A stretch of DNA of 34,779 nt from Candidatus Rokuibacteriota bacterium (lineage in GTDB: Bacteria; Methylomirabilota; Methylomirabilia; Rokubacteriales; CSP1-6), in assembly GCA_005887895.1 (NCBI GenBank), contig VBPC01000160.1, positions 1 to 34,779 of the forward strand, given 5' to 3'. Both the position numbers and the translations under genes were made by a program. How positions within the stretch are numbered: the first letter of the stretch is position 1; each line of letters opens with the position of its first letter. Below the pieces are notes generated by a model. That model was not told the DNA's origin and ran no database searches. It saw only the letters and a program-made list of their open reading frames with translations. Shown here in pieces: positions 16,897-25,759 of this stretch.

Positions 16897-17225
16897 ATGG
16901 GGGCCTCGACGGGCCCCCCAGGCCCCCCAATGGAGGCTCGGGACGCCCCGGCGGAGCCGTGGCGCCCCTCGGTATCGCGACAGGTCGGGAGGCCACACGG
17001 CGGTCATGCCCCGGCGGAGGCGTGGCGCCCCTCGATATCGCGACAAACCCGGGAGGCCACACGGCGGTCACGCCCCGGCGGAGCCGTGGCGCCCCTCCGT
17101 ATCGCGGCAAGCCGTCGAGCCTGACCACTCGGTGCCCACGGCAGACCCGTAGCGCTCCTCAGTATCCGGGCAACCCCGGAAGCTCCCACGTTCGTCGCCC
17201 CGGCGGAGCCGTGTTGCGCATCTGT
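16897..17225. repeat. Degenerate array of the two-hairpin repeat (about 63-64-base period)
   Basis: The 541-base gap before mreB has no convincing gene. Its left part starts with a full repeat (GATGGGGGCCTCGACGGGCC, C-rich run, CTCGGGACGCCCCGGCGGAGCC). It continues with shorter units of the form GCCCCGGCGGAG(C/G)CGTGGCGCCCCTC, TATCGCGAC, GGGAGGCCACACGGCGGTCA. The GCCCCGG cores lie at 16945, 17008 and 17072, a spacing of 63-64 bases. More diverged copies of the core are near 17139 and 17199. Only the second hairpin segment has been amplified here. The first hairpin is missing from the later units. Confidence 0.75.
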
Positions 17226-17347
17226 TTCTTCGAGGAGGGCTGAAAGGACCGGGCCTGGAATCTACAAGTTTCAACGGAGAGCGCCGGACGCGTGACACTG
17301 TTCGTTGTCGAGCGTCTGTCGGTCAACGTTGCTCGCGCGCCGTCCGC

Positions 17348-17367
17348 CGAAAACGTCGCGGTTTTCG
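17348..17367. promoter_or_regulatory. Hairpin or palindrome upstream of mreB
   Basis: CGAAAAC (17348-17354) and GTTTTCG (17361-17367) are exact reverse complements with a six-base GTCGCG spacer. It stands about 70 bases before the mreB ATG in a region that is otherwise without a gene. It could be an operator or a leader RNA hairpin; nothing decides between them. Confidence 0.3.
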
Positions 17368-17421
17368 CGCTCCGCCGTTCGGCTCGCGGCTTGCTAGAGC
17401 CTCGGCGCATCGCCGCCGCGC

Positions 17422-17427
17422 GGAGGG
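17422..17427 (+). promoter_or_regulatory. Ribosome binding site that fixes the mreB start
   Basis: GGAGGG lies eight bases before ATG 17436. It favours this start over the in-frame GTG at 17292, whose added 48 residues do not resemble any MreB N-terminus. Confidence 0.75.
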
Positions 17428-17435
17428 AACGTCTG

Positions 17436-18467
17436 ATGAAATTTCGTCTGCCGTCCGGAGTCTTCGTGAACGATATCGGGATCGATCTCGGTACCGCCAA
17501 CACGCTCGTGTACGTCCGCGGCCAGGGGATCGTGCTGTCGGAGCCCTCCATTGTCGCGCTCGACCGGAACCAGCGGTCGGTGATCGCCGTCGGCCAGGCC
17601 GCCAAGGCCATGCTCGGCCGCACGCCGGGCAACATCGACGTGGTGCGCCCCCTCAAGGACGGGGTCATCGCCAACTTCGACGTCGCCCAGACCATGCTCC
17701 GCCACCTCATCGCCCGGGTCCAGCCGCGCAGCCGGATCCTCAAGCCGCGGATCGTGGTCAGCGTGCCCTCCAGCATCACCCAGGTCGAGAAGCGCGCGGT
17801 CCGCGAGGCGGCGATGCAGGCCGGCGCCCGCGCTGTCTTTCTCGTGGAAGAGCCGATGGCCGCCGCCATCGGCGCCGGCCTGAAGATCCAGGAGCCGGGC
17901 GGCCACCTGATCGTGGACATCGGCGGGGGGACGACCGAGGTCGCGGTGATCTCGCTGTCCGGCATCGTCTACTGCCAGTCGGTGCGCACGGCCGGCGACG
18001 AGATGAACGAGGCGATCGCGCTGTATATCCGCAAGCACTACAACCTCATCGTAGGGGAGCGCCGGTCCGAGGAGATCAAGCTCGCCCTCGGCGGCGCCTT
18101 GCCGGCCGGCGGCGGGCCGCGCACGATCGAGGTCAAGGGCAGCGACCTGGTGACCCGGGTGCCCAAGACCATCACCATCAACGAGGACGAGATGCGCGAC
18201 GCCCTGCGCGACTGCGTCGGCACGATCGTCGAGACCGTGCGCGTCTGCCTCGAGCGGACGCCGCCCGAGATCGCCGCCGACATGGTCGATAACGGCATCG
18301 TCCTCACCGGGGGCGGCGCCCTGCTGACCGGCCTCGACGAGGTCATCCGCAAGGAGACCTACCTGCCGGTCACCATCGCTCCGAACCCGCTCCTCTGCGT
18401 CGCCCTCGGCGTCGGCTCCCTCCTCGACGACATCGACCTCCTGGAGCGCGTCGCCCTCGAGTCATAG
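17436..18467 (+). CDS. mreB: Rod shape-determining protein MreB
   Basis: This 343-residue bacterial actin homologue has phosphate-1 motif GIDLGTANTLVYVRGQGIVL, then EPSIVALD. The VVSVPSSITQVEKRAVREAA segment, phosphate-2 HLIVDIGGGTTEVAVISL and adenosine-binding IVLTGGGALLTGLDEVI follow. It polymerises in an ATP-dependent way at the membrane and guides the elongasome for rod-shape cell-wall growth. The N-terminal FRLPSGVF may act as the membrane-binding amphipathic end. mreC, mreD, mrdA and rodA, often next to mreB, are not adjacent: a tandem repeat array and hsp20 follow instead. It may be an additional paralogue or simply an isolated copy. Confidence 0.93.
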   Translation: MKFRLPSGVFVNDIGIDLGTANTLVYVRGQGIVLSEPSIVALDRNQRSVIAVGQAAKAMLGRTPGNIDVVRPLKDGVIANFDVAQTMLRHLIARVQPRSRILKPRIVVSVPSSITQVEKRAVREAAMQAGARAVFLVEEPMAAAIGAGLKIQEPGGHLIVDIGGGTTEVAVISLSGIVYCQSVRTAGDEMNEAIALYIRKHYNLIVGERRSEEIKLALGGALPAGGGPRTIEVKGSDLVTRVPKTITINEDEMRDALRDCVGTIVETVRVCLERTPPEIAADMVDNGIVLTGGGALLTGLDEVIRKETYLPVTIAPNPLLCVALGVGSLLDDIDLLERVALES

Positions 18468-18832
18468 AGATGGGGGCCCCGAAATGGCCCCCAAGCCCCC
18501 AAACGTTCGTCGCGCCCCGGCGGAGCCGGGGCGCGCCTCTACATAGGCGGCGACATGGCCGCCGAGCCCCCCGTCGTTCGGCGCGCCCCGGCGGAGCCCC
18601 GGGGCGCGCCTCTACATAGGCGGCGACATGGCCGCCGAGCCCCCCGTCGTTCGGCGCGCCCCGGCGGAGCCCCGGGGCGCGCCTTTACATAGGCGGCGAC
18701 ATGGCCGCCGAGCCCCCCGTCGTTCGGCGCGCCCCGGCGGAGCCCCGGGGCGCGCCTCTATGTAGGCGGTGACATGGCCGCCAAACCCCCCGTCGTTCGT
18801 CGCGCCCCGGCCCCGCCGGGGCGCGGCTCTAG
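18468..18832. repeat. Tandem array of five 73-base two-hairpin repeats after mreB
   Basis: Units begin near 18468, 18541, 18614, 18687 and 18760, with an exact period of 73 for the last four. Each has a first hairpin, a CCCCCCGTCGTTCG spacer and a second hairpin around CGCCCCGG...CCGGGGCG. The three middle units are almost identical. The first unit has the GGGGGCC/GGCCCCC stem seen elsewhere, while the others have GGCGGC/GCCGCC. No protein frame fits this array. The 74 bases from 18833 to the hsp20 start hold no recognised promoter or CIRCE element. Confidence 0.9.
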
Positions 18833-18906
18833 ATCTGGGCGCCGCGATTTCTGCATGGGCGCCGAGAGGCTCTTCACACGCGTGGGAGTATGAAGGCAGC
18901 GTTTCC

Positions 18907-19311
18907 ATGCGTTATCGACGTTCGAGCTACCGGTATGCGATGGTTGTCCGCTCGGGAGGCGACCAGCCGTTCGGTGAGGGGTGGCCGAGCGATCGCCTCC
19001 GGCTCCTGCTGCAGGGGCGCTGGGCGCCGGACTCGGACACGTACGAGACGGCGCGCACGATCGAGGTCGTCGTGGACCTGGCCGGTATGGACGAGGACGA
19101 CTTCGAGGTCCACCTGTTCGAGGATGCGCTGCTGGTCGAGGGCCACCGTCGGCTGCCGGCTCCCCACGAGGAGGCCGTGTATCACGCGGCGGCCATCCGC
19201 CAGGGTCCCTTCCGCGTGGAGATCCCGCTGCCGGCTCCCGTCGATTCCGAACGGGTCGAGGCGCGCTACGACCGTGGCTTGCTCCGGATCACACTGCCCA
19301 AGGCTCGGTGA
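18907..19311 (+). CDS. Hsp20/alpha-crystallin-type small heat-shock protein
   Basis: This 134-residue protein has a short N-terminal arm and an alpha-crystallin domain: TIEVVVDLAGMDEDDFEVHLFEDALLVEGHRR, then FRVEIPLPAPVDSERVEARYDRGLLRITLPK. The GLLRITLPK strand is the family's signature end. The usual C-terminal I-x-I/V tail is not evident. The protein would hold unfolding proteins as an ATP-independent oligomer. ATG 18907 is chosen because upstream sequence belongs to the repeat. No strong ribosome binding site is visible, so the start is moderately sure. lon follows after 11 bases, making a proteostasis transcript. Confidence 0.85.
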   Translation: MRYRRSSYRYAMVVRSGGDQPFGEGWPSDRLRLLLQGRWAPDSDTYETARTIEVVVDLAGMDEDDFEVHLFEDALLVEGHRRLPAPHEEAVYHAAAIRQGPFRVEIPLPAPVDSERVEARYDRGLLRITLPKAR

Positions 19312-19322
19312 GAGGCGCCTCG

Positions 19323-21716
19323 ATGGCCATCCAGCCCGGTCCGGGCTCCACCGATGTCTCCGTGCCCGATGCGCTGCCGGTCCTGCCGCTGCGCGATGCC
19401 GTCGTGTTCCCGCTCACCGTCGTGCCGCTGGCCGTCGATGAGCCGCGCTCCATCCGACTGATCGACGACGTCATGCGGGGCAACCGGCTGCTCGCGCTGG
19501 TCGCCCGGCGCGAGGCGAAGCCGGAGCCGGCCGGCCCGGACGATCTCTACCGGATGGGGACGGTCGGCATGATCCACCAGCTGGCCCGCGTCCCCGACGG
19601 CAGCGTGCGCCTCGTCGTGCAGGGCCTCGAGCGCATCCGGTTGGTGGACTGGATCTCGCAGGAGCCGTACCTGGTCGCCCGGGTTCAGACGGCGCGCGAC
19701 GAGACCGTCGAGGCGACCGAGCTGGACGCGCTGCGGCGGGCGGTCGTCGACGTCTTCCGTCGACTGGTCGAGGCCTCGCCGGAGCTACCGGACGAGATGG
19801 CAGCGGCCGCCGCCAATCTGGGCGATGCTCGCCAGCTCCTCTACTTCGTCGCGACGGTGGTGCCGCTCGCCACCGCCATGCGGCAGGAGCTGCTGGAGCT
19901 CGACCCGCTCACGGCCAAGCTGCGGCGGTTGCTGGACGGGCTGCAGCGCGAGCTGGCCGTCCGCGAGCTCGGACGCAAGATCACCACCGACACCGAGGAG
20001 CGGCTTTCCAAGAAGCAGCGCGAGTATTACCTGCGCGAGCAGCTTCGCTCGATCCAGCGCGAGCTGGGCGAGGAGGAGGCCGGCTCCACGGAAGTCGCCG
20101 AGCTGCGCCGCCGCATCGACGAGGCGAACCTGCCGGAGGAGGCGCGGCGCGAGGCCGAGCGCGAGCTGGCCCGGCTCGGTGGCATCTCGCCCGCTTCGCC
20201 CGAGCACGGCATGGTCGTCAGCTATCTGGAGTGGCTGGCGAGCCTGCCGTGGCACAAGGAGAGCGGCGGCGCGATCGACATCCAGCGCGCGCGCCAGGTG
20301 CTGGACGAGGATCACTTCGACCTGGACAAGATCAAGGACCGGATCCTCGAATACCTCGCCGTCAAGAAGCTGCGCGAGGAGCGCGGGGCCGGCCGCGAGC
20401 AGCCGCGCGAGCCGATCCTCTGCTTCGTGGGGCCGCCCGGCGTCGGCAAGACGAGCCTGGGCCAGAGCATCGCCCGCGCGCTGGGCCGCAAGTTCGTGCG
20501 CATGTCGCTGGGCGGCGTGCGCGACGAGGCGGAGATCCGCGGCCACCGGCGGACGTACATCGGCGCGCTGCCCGGCCGCATCATCCAGGGGCTGCGCCGC
20601 GCGGAGACCCGCGACCCGGTGTTCATGCTGGACGAGCTGGACAAGATCGGCGCCGATTGGCGCGGCGATCCGTCGTCCGCGCTGCTGGAAGTTCTCGACC
20701 CGGCCCAGAACCACACCTTCGTCGACAACTACCTCGGTGTGCCGTTCGATCTCTCGCAGGTGCTCTTCATCGCCACCGCGAACACGCTGGACACGATTCC
20801 GGCAGCGCTCCGCGACCGGATGGAAGTGCTGATGCTGTCCGGCTACACGGACGAGGAGAAGATCGGCATCGCCACCCAGTACCTGATCCCGAAGCAGCTG
20901 ACCGCCCACGGCCTCAAGACCGACGAGCTGTCGTTCGACCCCGACGCGCTCCGCGTGATCGTGCGCGGGTACACGCGCGAGGCGGGCGTGCGCAGCCTCG
21001 AGCGCGAGATCGCCGCGGTCGCCCGCAAGGTCGCCCGCCGCATCGCGGAGGGGCGCCGCGACCCGGTGCGCGTCACGGTCGACGCCGTCGTGGAGTACCT
21101 CGGGCGGCCGCGCTTCTTCGACGACGTGGCCGAGCGGACGACTCGGCCCGGCGTCGCCACCGGGCTGGCCTGGACGCCGACGGGCGGCGACGTGCTGTTC
21201 GTCGAGGCCACGATGATGCCGAGCGGCGAGGAGCGCCTGCTGCTCACCGGCATGCTCGGCGACGTCATGCGCGAGAGCGCCCAGGCCGCTGTCTCCTACG
21301 TGTGGTCGAACGCCGCCAGCCTCGACATCGACCCGGCGATCTTCGAGGGCAAGACCATCCACGTGCACGTGCCGGCCGGCGCCATTCCCAAGGACGGTCC
21401 CTCGGCCGGCGTGACGATCATGACGGCGGTGGCGTCGCTGGCCACCCGACGGCCGGTGCGCAGCGACGTGGCGATGACCGGCGAGATCACGCTGCGCGGC
21501 AAGGTGCTGCCGGTCGGCGGCATCAAGGAGAAGGTCCTGGCCGCCCACCGTGCCGGCATCCGCGCGGTGATCCTCCCCGCTCGCAACGCGCGCGACGTCG
21601 AGGACGTGCCGGAGGATCTCCGCCGCCAGCTCCGCTTCGTCTTCGTTGACGATGCCGACGAGGTCCTGCGCCATGCCCTCACACCGGCCACCGCCGACGT
21701 GCACCGGGCGGCCTGA
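19323..21716 (+). CDS. lon: ATP-dependent protease Lon
   Basis: This 797-residue Lon has the normal length. The N-terminal LAN domain opens [22 protein letters not shown] central coiled region contains the [21 protein letters not shown] helix. The AAA+ module has Walker [10 protein letters not shown] and Walker [12 protein letters not shown]. The C-terminal protease domain has catalytic Ser694 in KDGPSAGV and Lys737 in [11 protein letters not shown], 43 residues apart as in E. coli Lon (679 and 722). It degrades misfolded and regulatory proteins in the cytoplasm. The start at ATG 19323 follows hsp20 by 11 bases, so the two are probably transcribed together under stress. Confidence 0.96.
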   Translation: MAIQPGPGSTDVSVPDALPVLPLRDAVVFPLTVVPLAVDEPRSIRLIDDVMRGNRLLALVARREAKPEPAGPDDLYRMGTVGMIHQLARVPDGSVRLVVQGLERIRLVDWISQEPYLVARVQTARDETVEATELDALRRAVVDVFRRLVEASPELPDEMAAAAANLGDARQLLYFVATVVPLATAMRQELLELDPLTAKLRRLLDGLQRELAVRELGRKITTDTEERLSKKQREYYLREQLRSIQRELGEEEAGSTEVAELRRRIDEANLPEEARREAERELARLGGISPASPEHGMVVSYLEWLASLPWHKESGGAIDIQRARQVLDEDHFDLDKIKDRILEYLAVKKLREERGAGREQPREPILCFVGPPGVGKTSLGQSIARALGRKFVRMSLGGVRDEAEIRGHRRTYIGALPGRIIQGLRRAETRDPVFMLDELDKIGADWRGDPSSALLEVLDPAQNHTFVDNYLGVPFDLSQVLFIATANTLDTIPAALRDRMEVLMLSGYTDEEKIGIATQYLIPKQLTAHGLKTDELSFDPDALRVIVRGYTREAGVRSLEREIAAVARKVARRIAEGRRDPVRVTVDAVVEYLGRPRFFDDVAERTTRPGVATGLAWTPTGGDVLFVEATMMPSGEERLLLTGMLGDVMRESAQAAVSYVWSNAASLDIDPAIFEGKTIHVHVPAGAIPKDGPSAGVTIMTAVASLATRRPVRSDVAMTGEITLRGKVLPVGGIKEKVLAAHRAGIRAVILPARNARDVEDVPEDLRRQLRFVFVDDADEVLRHALTPATADVHRAA

Positions 21717-21758
21717 CGCCGGCGCGCGCGGCGCCGGTGGTCGCGCGATCGCGCCGAC

Positions 21759-22433
21759 GTGATCCCGCCGGCCTTCCTCTTCGACCTCGACGGCACGCTC
21801 GTGGACAGCGTCTACCAGCACGTGCTGGCCTGGCGCGAGGCGCTCGAGGAGGCGGGGATCGAGCTCTCGGTCTGGCGGATCCACCGGCGGATCGGCATGA
21901 GCGGCGGCCTGTTCGTCAACGCGCTGCTGCGCGAGACCGGCCGCCGCGTCGACGCCGTGGAAACGGCGCGGCTACAGAAGCGCCACGCCGAGGCCTACGT
22001 CCGCCAGATCGCGCAGGTGCGTCCGCTCCCCGGTGCCCGCGAGCTGCTGTCGTACCTCTCGCGCGCCCGGGTGCCGTGGACGATCGCGACGAGCGGCCGG
22101 CGCGAGACGGCTCGCCCGACGCTGGAGCTGCTCGGCATCGGCGCCGACACGCCCGTCGTCACGCGCGACGAGGTCGAGCGCGCCAAGCCCGACCCGGACC
22201 TGTTCCTGGCCGCGGCCCGCAGTCTCGGCGTGGACATCGGCGCGGCCGTCGTCGTCGGTGACAGTGTCTGGGACCTCCTGGCCGCGCGCCGCGCGCACGC
22301 CCTCGGTGTGGGCCTCCTGTCGGGCGGCTACGGGCAGGATGAGCTCGAGCGCGCCGGCGCCTATCGCGTCTACCAGGATCCGGCCGATCTGCTGCGACAC
22401 CTGGACGAAGTGGGCGTCCGCGCCTCCGACTGA
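21759..22433 (+). CDS. HAD-superfamily phosphatase (beta-phosphoglucomutase/phosphoglycolate-phosphatase-like)
   Basis: This 224-residue hydrolase shows all four HAD motifs: [12 protein letters not shown] (nucleophile Asp9, acid/base Asp11 by count), TIATSGR, the lysine in RAKPDPDLF, and [14 protein letters not shown] helical cap of about 65 residues follows motif one (subfamily I). It should dephosphorylate a small phosphorylated metabolite or sugar phosphate. The substrate is not evident. The start is GTG 21759, immediately before the hydrophobic strand leading to motif one. It is 42 bases after lon on the same strand. Confidence 0.88.
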   Translation: MIPPAFLFDLDGTLVDSVYQHVLAWREALEEAGIELSVWRIHRRIGMSGGLFVNALLRETGRRVDAVETARLQKRHAEAYVRQIAQVRPLPGARELLSYLSRARVPWTIATSGRRETARPTLELLGIGADTPVVTRDEVERAKPDPDLFLAAARSLGVDIGAAVVVGDSVWDLLAARRAHALGVGLLSGGYGQDELERAGAYRVYQDPADLLRHLDEVGVRASD

Positions 22434-22442
22434 CGCTCGCCG

Positions 22443-22559
22443 CTACGCCGCCTCCGTGCGGCCGCCGCGCTGGAGGAGGAGCTTGGCCTGGTACCGGATC
22501 TGCCGCTCGACTTCCTTGCGCATCGTCCTCGATTGGAGGATGGGCCCCTGTCCGGTCAC
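22443..22559 (-). CDS. Possible 38-residue small protein coupled to the AraC gene
   Basis: A GTG at 22559-22557 overlaps the TGA of the preceding AraC-type gene (GTGA). The frame then runs 38 codons to TAG at 22443. The C-terminal half, with RKEVERQIRYQAKLLLQRGG, is basic and probably helical. I do not recognise it. The stop-start overlap is the same arrangement as at several real genes in this window. A frame this short can also be chance in such GC-rich DNA. Confidence 0.3.
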   Translation of the reverse strand: MTGQGPILQSRTMRKEVERQIRYQAKLLLQRGGRTEAA

Positions 22560-23293
22560 GCCGCCTCCTCGGCGCGGGCCGCCGAGCGGAATGCCATCGG
22601 CGCGAGACCGTGACGAGCCAGGAACGCCCGTGTGAACGAGCTGCGGCTCGAGTATCCGACGCGCCGGGCGACGGTCTTCACCGGCAGGTCGGTGCCGGTG
22701 AGGATCTGCGCCGCGCGCGCCAGGCGCAGCTCGGTGAGGAACTCGATCGGCGACCGGCCCAGGGCCCCCATGAACCGGGCCGCGAAGACCGACCGGCTCA
22801 TGCCGGCCAGGTCGGCCAGGTCGAGCAGCGTGAAGGTCTGCTCCGGCCGATCGTGCATCGCCGCGATCACGCGGCCCAGCCGTGGGTCCTCGAGCGCGGC
22901 GACCCATTCCGGACGGAAGCCGCGCTCGCAGCAGCGCCGCAGCAGCAGGATCAGGCACCGTCGCAGCAGGGCCTCGGCCATGCCGCGGGATCCGGGCCGG
23001 TGACCGTTCAGCTCGTGCAACAGCTCCTCGAAGCAGGCGCGCAGCGGATCGCTGGCGGCGACGCGCTCCACGAGCGGCTCGCGGAGATGATGGAAGAGGC
23101 TGATCGAGCCCTCGAAGGTGATCCGGATGCCGCCGTTCACCGCGCGCCGGGCCGGCGGCAGGACGATCACGCTGTCGTCGGCGAGACGCACCGTGACGCC
23201 GTCGGCCAGCTCGAGGACGGCACCGTCGGGACAGCCGACGAACGGCTCGACGCTGACCTCCAACCCGTCGAGCAGCCGCTGGAGCTCCATCAT
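22556..23293 (-). CDS. AraC-family transcriptional regulator with cupin-like N-terminus
   Basis: This 245-residue protein has an N-terminal sensor part with LADDSVIVLPPARRAVNGGIRITFEG and a leucine-rich LLHELNGH...LLRRCLILLLRRCC helix pair, as in the AraC cupin_6 group. The C-terminal double helix-turn-helix includes TLLDLADLAGMSRSVFAARFMGALGRSP and VKTVARRVGYSSRSSFTRAFLARHG. These regulators often control dehydrogenase or oxidoreductase genes, but the target here is unknown. Its ATG (23293) overlaps the stop of the upstream AraC-type gene (TGATG). Two AraC-type proteins made from one message is notable. Confidence 0.85.
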   Translation of the reverse strand: MMELQRLLDGLEVSVEPFVGCPDGAVLELADGVTVRLADDSVIVLPPARRAVNGGIRITFEGSISLFHHLREPLVERVAASDPLRACFEELLHELNGHRPGSRGMAEALLRRCLILLLRRCCERGFRPEWVAALEDPRLGRVIAAMHDRPEQTFTLLDLADLAGMSRSVFAARFMGALGRSPIEFLTELRLARAAQILTGTDLPVKTVARRVGYSSRSSFTRAFLARHGLAPMAFRSAARAEEAA

Positions 23294-24186
23294 CAGTGCC
23301 TCCGTCCGCGCCGGCCATGGACGCCCGCGTCGGCGGCGCCGACCTGCTGGACGCGGAACTGCTGCGGCGACATGCGAAAGCGGTGCCGGAACACCTTGTC
23401 AAAATGTGGCAGGTCGTAGAACCCGGCCTCGACGGCCACCGCGGTCAGCGAGAGCGTCGAGCCGAGCATCAGCTCGGTCGCCCGGTTCAGCCGCAGCCGC
23501 GCGACGTAGTCGCGCAGCGACATGCCGACCGCACCGTGAAACACGCGCGAGAAATGCGACCGGCTCATGGCCGCCGTCGCCGCCAGCTCGCCGAGCGTCG
23601 GGTGGTCTCCGATACGCTCCGAGAGCAGGGGGAGGCTGCGCCTCATGAGCATCATGACGTGCGGCGCCGCCGGCGCCCTGGCGTGGAGGGATCGCACCGC
23701 CCGGTCGAGCGACCGGCCGAGCGCGGCGATGCCGAACCGCCGGGTCAGGAAGCGACGGGTGCCGCCGAGCAGCACGTCGGTCATCACTTGCTCGCGCCGC
23801 CGCCCGCCGGTGACGACCACGATCGTGACCCACGGCCAGCGCTGAAACATGGTGTGCACGAGCTTCACGCCGGCCCGGTACTGACCGGGCCCGCGGGCGA
23901 GGAGGCAGGTGGCGATGACGATGTCGACGCGCCGCCCGGGGGCCGCGAGGACCTTCAGCGCGTTCACCGTATCCTCCACTTCGACGATGGTGCTGGTGTT
24001 CCCGAGGCGCTCGATCGTGAGCCCGCGGGTGCGCCGATCGCCGTCGACGACGAGCACGCTCCGGCGAGCGACGGACGTCCCGACTCGGGCGAGGGTCACG
24101 CGCGATTCCGATGGTGTTCCACCGGGACTCCGGGGCCGACTCATCGGCCCCCCGCGGTCGAAAGTCGTCGGCACGGTGGTTTGCAT
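23293..24186 (-). CDS. AraC-type regulator with degenerate receiver (pseudo-receiver) domain
   Basis: The N-terminal half has a CheY-like fold pattern: SVLVVDGDRRTRGLTIERLG, a VDIVIATCLLARGPGQYRAGVKLV strand-loop-helix, WVTIVVVTGG and RRFLTRRFGIAALGRSLDRAV. At the position of the phospho-accepting aspartate it has Thr in IATCLL, and the conserved lysine is Arg in LTRRF, so ordinary phosphorylation is not expected. The C-terminal half is an AraC DNA-binding domain (HPTLGELAATAAMSRSHFSRVFHG and LTAVAVEAGFYDLPHFDKVFRHRFRMSP). I start at ATG 24186; ATG 24144 or a GTG at 24225 are alternatives. It diverges from the thioredoxin gene across about 255 bases. Confidence 0.83.
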   Translation of the reverse strand: MQTTVPTTFDRGGPMSRPRSPGGTPSESRVTLARVGTSVARRSVLVVDGDRRTRGLTIERLGNTSTIVEVEDTVNALKVLAAPGRRVDIVIATCLLARGPGQYRAGVKLVHTMFQRWPWVTIVVVTGGRRREQVMTDVLLGGTRRFLTRRFGIAALGRSLDRAVRSLHARAPAAPHVMMLMRRSLPLLSERIGDHPTLGELAATAAMSRSHFSRVFHGAVGMSLRDYVARLRLNRATELMLGSTLSLTAVAVEAGFYDLPHFDKVFRHRFRMSPQQFRVQQVGAADAGVHGRRGRRH

Positions 24187-24440
24187 GACCGGTCGCAGGT
24201 ATGCGCAGTGTAGTCGGCGCCACAAGCTCCGCTAGTACGGTGTTGCGGCGGCGCGAGCGGCGGCGCCCGGCCAGGAAAAGGACCGACCATGAGGTCGGGA
24301 GGGATTTGGACAGGCCGCCACCACTTCGAGGTCCCTGTTCTTTCTCAACCCGCGCGACGGCCGAGGAGATGCATCACGGACGCCTCCTCGTCCGGCTCCT
24401 GGAGCAGGAGCGCGCGCGCGAGCGCGGGCGGACGTAAGCT

Positions 24441-24896
24441 ATGGCCATGGCCGACGAGGGACGCCTGATCCGCTGCCCCGCCTGTGGCACGACCAACCGG
24501 GTGCCGGCGGCGAAGCTCGCGGCGGGCCGTCGGCCGGTGTGCGGTCGCTGCAAGGCGCCGTTGCCCGTCGACGCCGCGCCGGTGGAGGTGACCGACGCCA
24601 CGTTCGGGCCCGAGGTGGAGCGCTCGCCGCTGCCGGTCGTCGTCGACCTGTGGGCGGAATGGTGCGGTCCTTGCCGGGCGATGGCGCCCGTGCTCGACCA
24701 GCTGGCGGCCGAGCTGAGCGGTCGCGTGCGCTTCGCGAAGCTCAACGTCGACGAGAACCCGGCCACGGCCTCGCGCTTCCAGGTGCGGAGCATTCCGACG
24801 CTGCTCGTGATGAAGAACGGCCGCGAGGTCGATCGCATCGTGGGCGCGCAGCCCAAGACGGCGATCGCCCAGCGGCTGCAACGCCTGATCGCCTGA
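24441..24896 (+). CDS. trxC: Thioredoxin 2 (TrxC-like) with N-terminal zinc ribbon
   Basis: This 151-residue protein has an N-terminal zinc-binding domain (CPAC at 12-15, CGRC at 34-37). The thioredoxin domain has active site WCGPC (74-78), the cis-proline segment SIPTLLVMKNG and the final helix. This two-part layout is that of TrxC. It reduces protein disulfides in the cytoplasm, and zinc loss often tunes it to oxidative stress. ATG 24447 is an equally good start two codons in. No clear ribosome binding site is visible. The gap from 24187 to 24440 has no recognised gene. It starts a forward pair with the aldo/keto reductase. Confidence 0.92.
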   Translation: MAMADEGRLIRCPACGTTNRVPAAKLAAGRRPVCGRCKAPLPVDAAPVEVTDATFGPEVERSPLPVVVDLWAEWCGPCRAMAPVLDQLAAELSGRVRFAKLNVDENPATASRFQVRSIPTLLVMKNGREVDRIVGAQPKTAIAQRLQRLIA

Positions 24897-24913
24897 GAGC
24901 GCCCGACCAGGCG

Positions 24914-25759
24914 ATGGACCGGCGATCGTTCGGCCCCACCAAGCGCGACGTCCCGGTCATCGGGCAGGGGACGTGGCACCTCGAGCGCGCGCGGCGCGCC
25001 GACGCGGTGGCGGCGTTGCGGCGAGGCCTCGATCTCGGCATGACCCACATCGATACCGCCGAGATGTACGGCGACGGCGCGGTGGAAGAGCTCGTCGGCG
25101 AGGCCATCGCGCACCGTCGCGACGAGGTCTTCCTCGTCTCCAAGGTGCTGCCCCAGAACGCTTCGCGGCGCGGGACCGTCCGGGCCTGCGAGGCCTCGCT
25201 GGCACGACTGAAGACGGACCGGCTCGACGTCTATCTCCTGCACTGGCCGGGCGATCACCCCCTCGAGGACACGATCGCGGCGTTCGAGCAGCTGCACCGC
25301 GAGGGCAAGATCCGCGCGTGGGGCGTGAGCAACTTCGACGTCGCCGATCTGGACGCCGCGCTGGAGATCGCCGGGCCCGGCCGCATCGCGTGCAACCAGG
25401 TGCTCTATCACCTGAAGGAGCGCGCGATCGAGCATGCGGTCATCCCGTGGTGCGAGCGTCAGCGCGCGGCGGTGGTCGCCTACAGCCCGTTCGGCTCCGG
25501 CGACTTCCCGGGGCCGCGCAGCAAGGGCGGTCGCGTCCTGCAGGACATCGCCCGGGCCCACGGCGCGACGCCCCGGCAGGTGGCGCTGCGGTTCCTCGGG
25601 CGGCGGCCGTCGCTCTTCGCGATTCCCAAGGCGGCCACGGTGGACCACGCCGCCGAGAACGCGGGCGCCGGCGATCTTCAGCTCACCGACGCGGAGCTCG
25701 CCCGCATCGACGCCGCTTTCCCCCGCGGCCGCCGGCCCAAGGAGCTCCCGACCTTGTGA
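24914..25759 (+). CDS. Aldo/keto reductase family protein
   Basis: This 281-residue TIM-barrel NADPH-dependent reductase has all four catalytic residues in their usual motifs: Asp in THIDTAEMYG, Tyr in the same motif, Lys in FLVSKVLP and His in YLLHWPGD. The cofactor-binding end has FAIPKAATVDHAAEN. It reduces aldehydes or ketones to alcohols; the substrate cannot be read from the sequence. It starts 17 bases after trxC. It ends directly against the end of the converging DsbA-like gene with no bases between the two stop codons. Confidence 0.9.
   Translation: MDRRSFGPTKRDVPVIGQGTWHLERARRADAVAALRRGLDLGMTHIDTAEMYGDGAVEELVGEAIAHRRDEVFLVSKVLPQNASRRGTVRACEASLARLKTDRLDVYLLHWPGDHPLEDTIAAFEQLHREGKIRAWGVSNFDVADLDAALEIAGPGRIACNQVLYHLKERAIEHAVIPWCERQRAAVVAYSPFGSGDFPGPRSKGGRVLQDIARAHGATPRQVALRFLGRRPSLFAIPKAATVDHAAENAGAGDLQLTDAELARIDAAFPRGRRPKELPTL

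Noticed and set aside
18541..18832. Possible CRISPR array
   Set aside because: The 73-base units are near-identical throughout, with no unique spacers and no cas genes, so this is a tandem repeat.
24369..24437. A 22-residue leader frame (MHHGRLLV...) just before trxC, with a CGAGGAG/CTCCTCG hairpin at 24362-24390
   Set aside because: The purine-rich stretch touches the ATG without spacing, so it is not a good ribosome binding site, and the stem is only seven pairs. It is too weak to list as a gene.
24187..24440. Possible tRNA or small RNA in the divergent gap
   Set aside because: I found no cloverleaf pattern, GTTC-type T-loop with matching stems or CCA end by eye.
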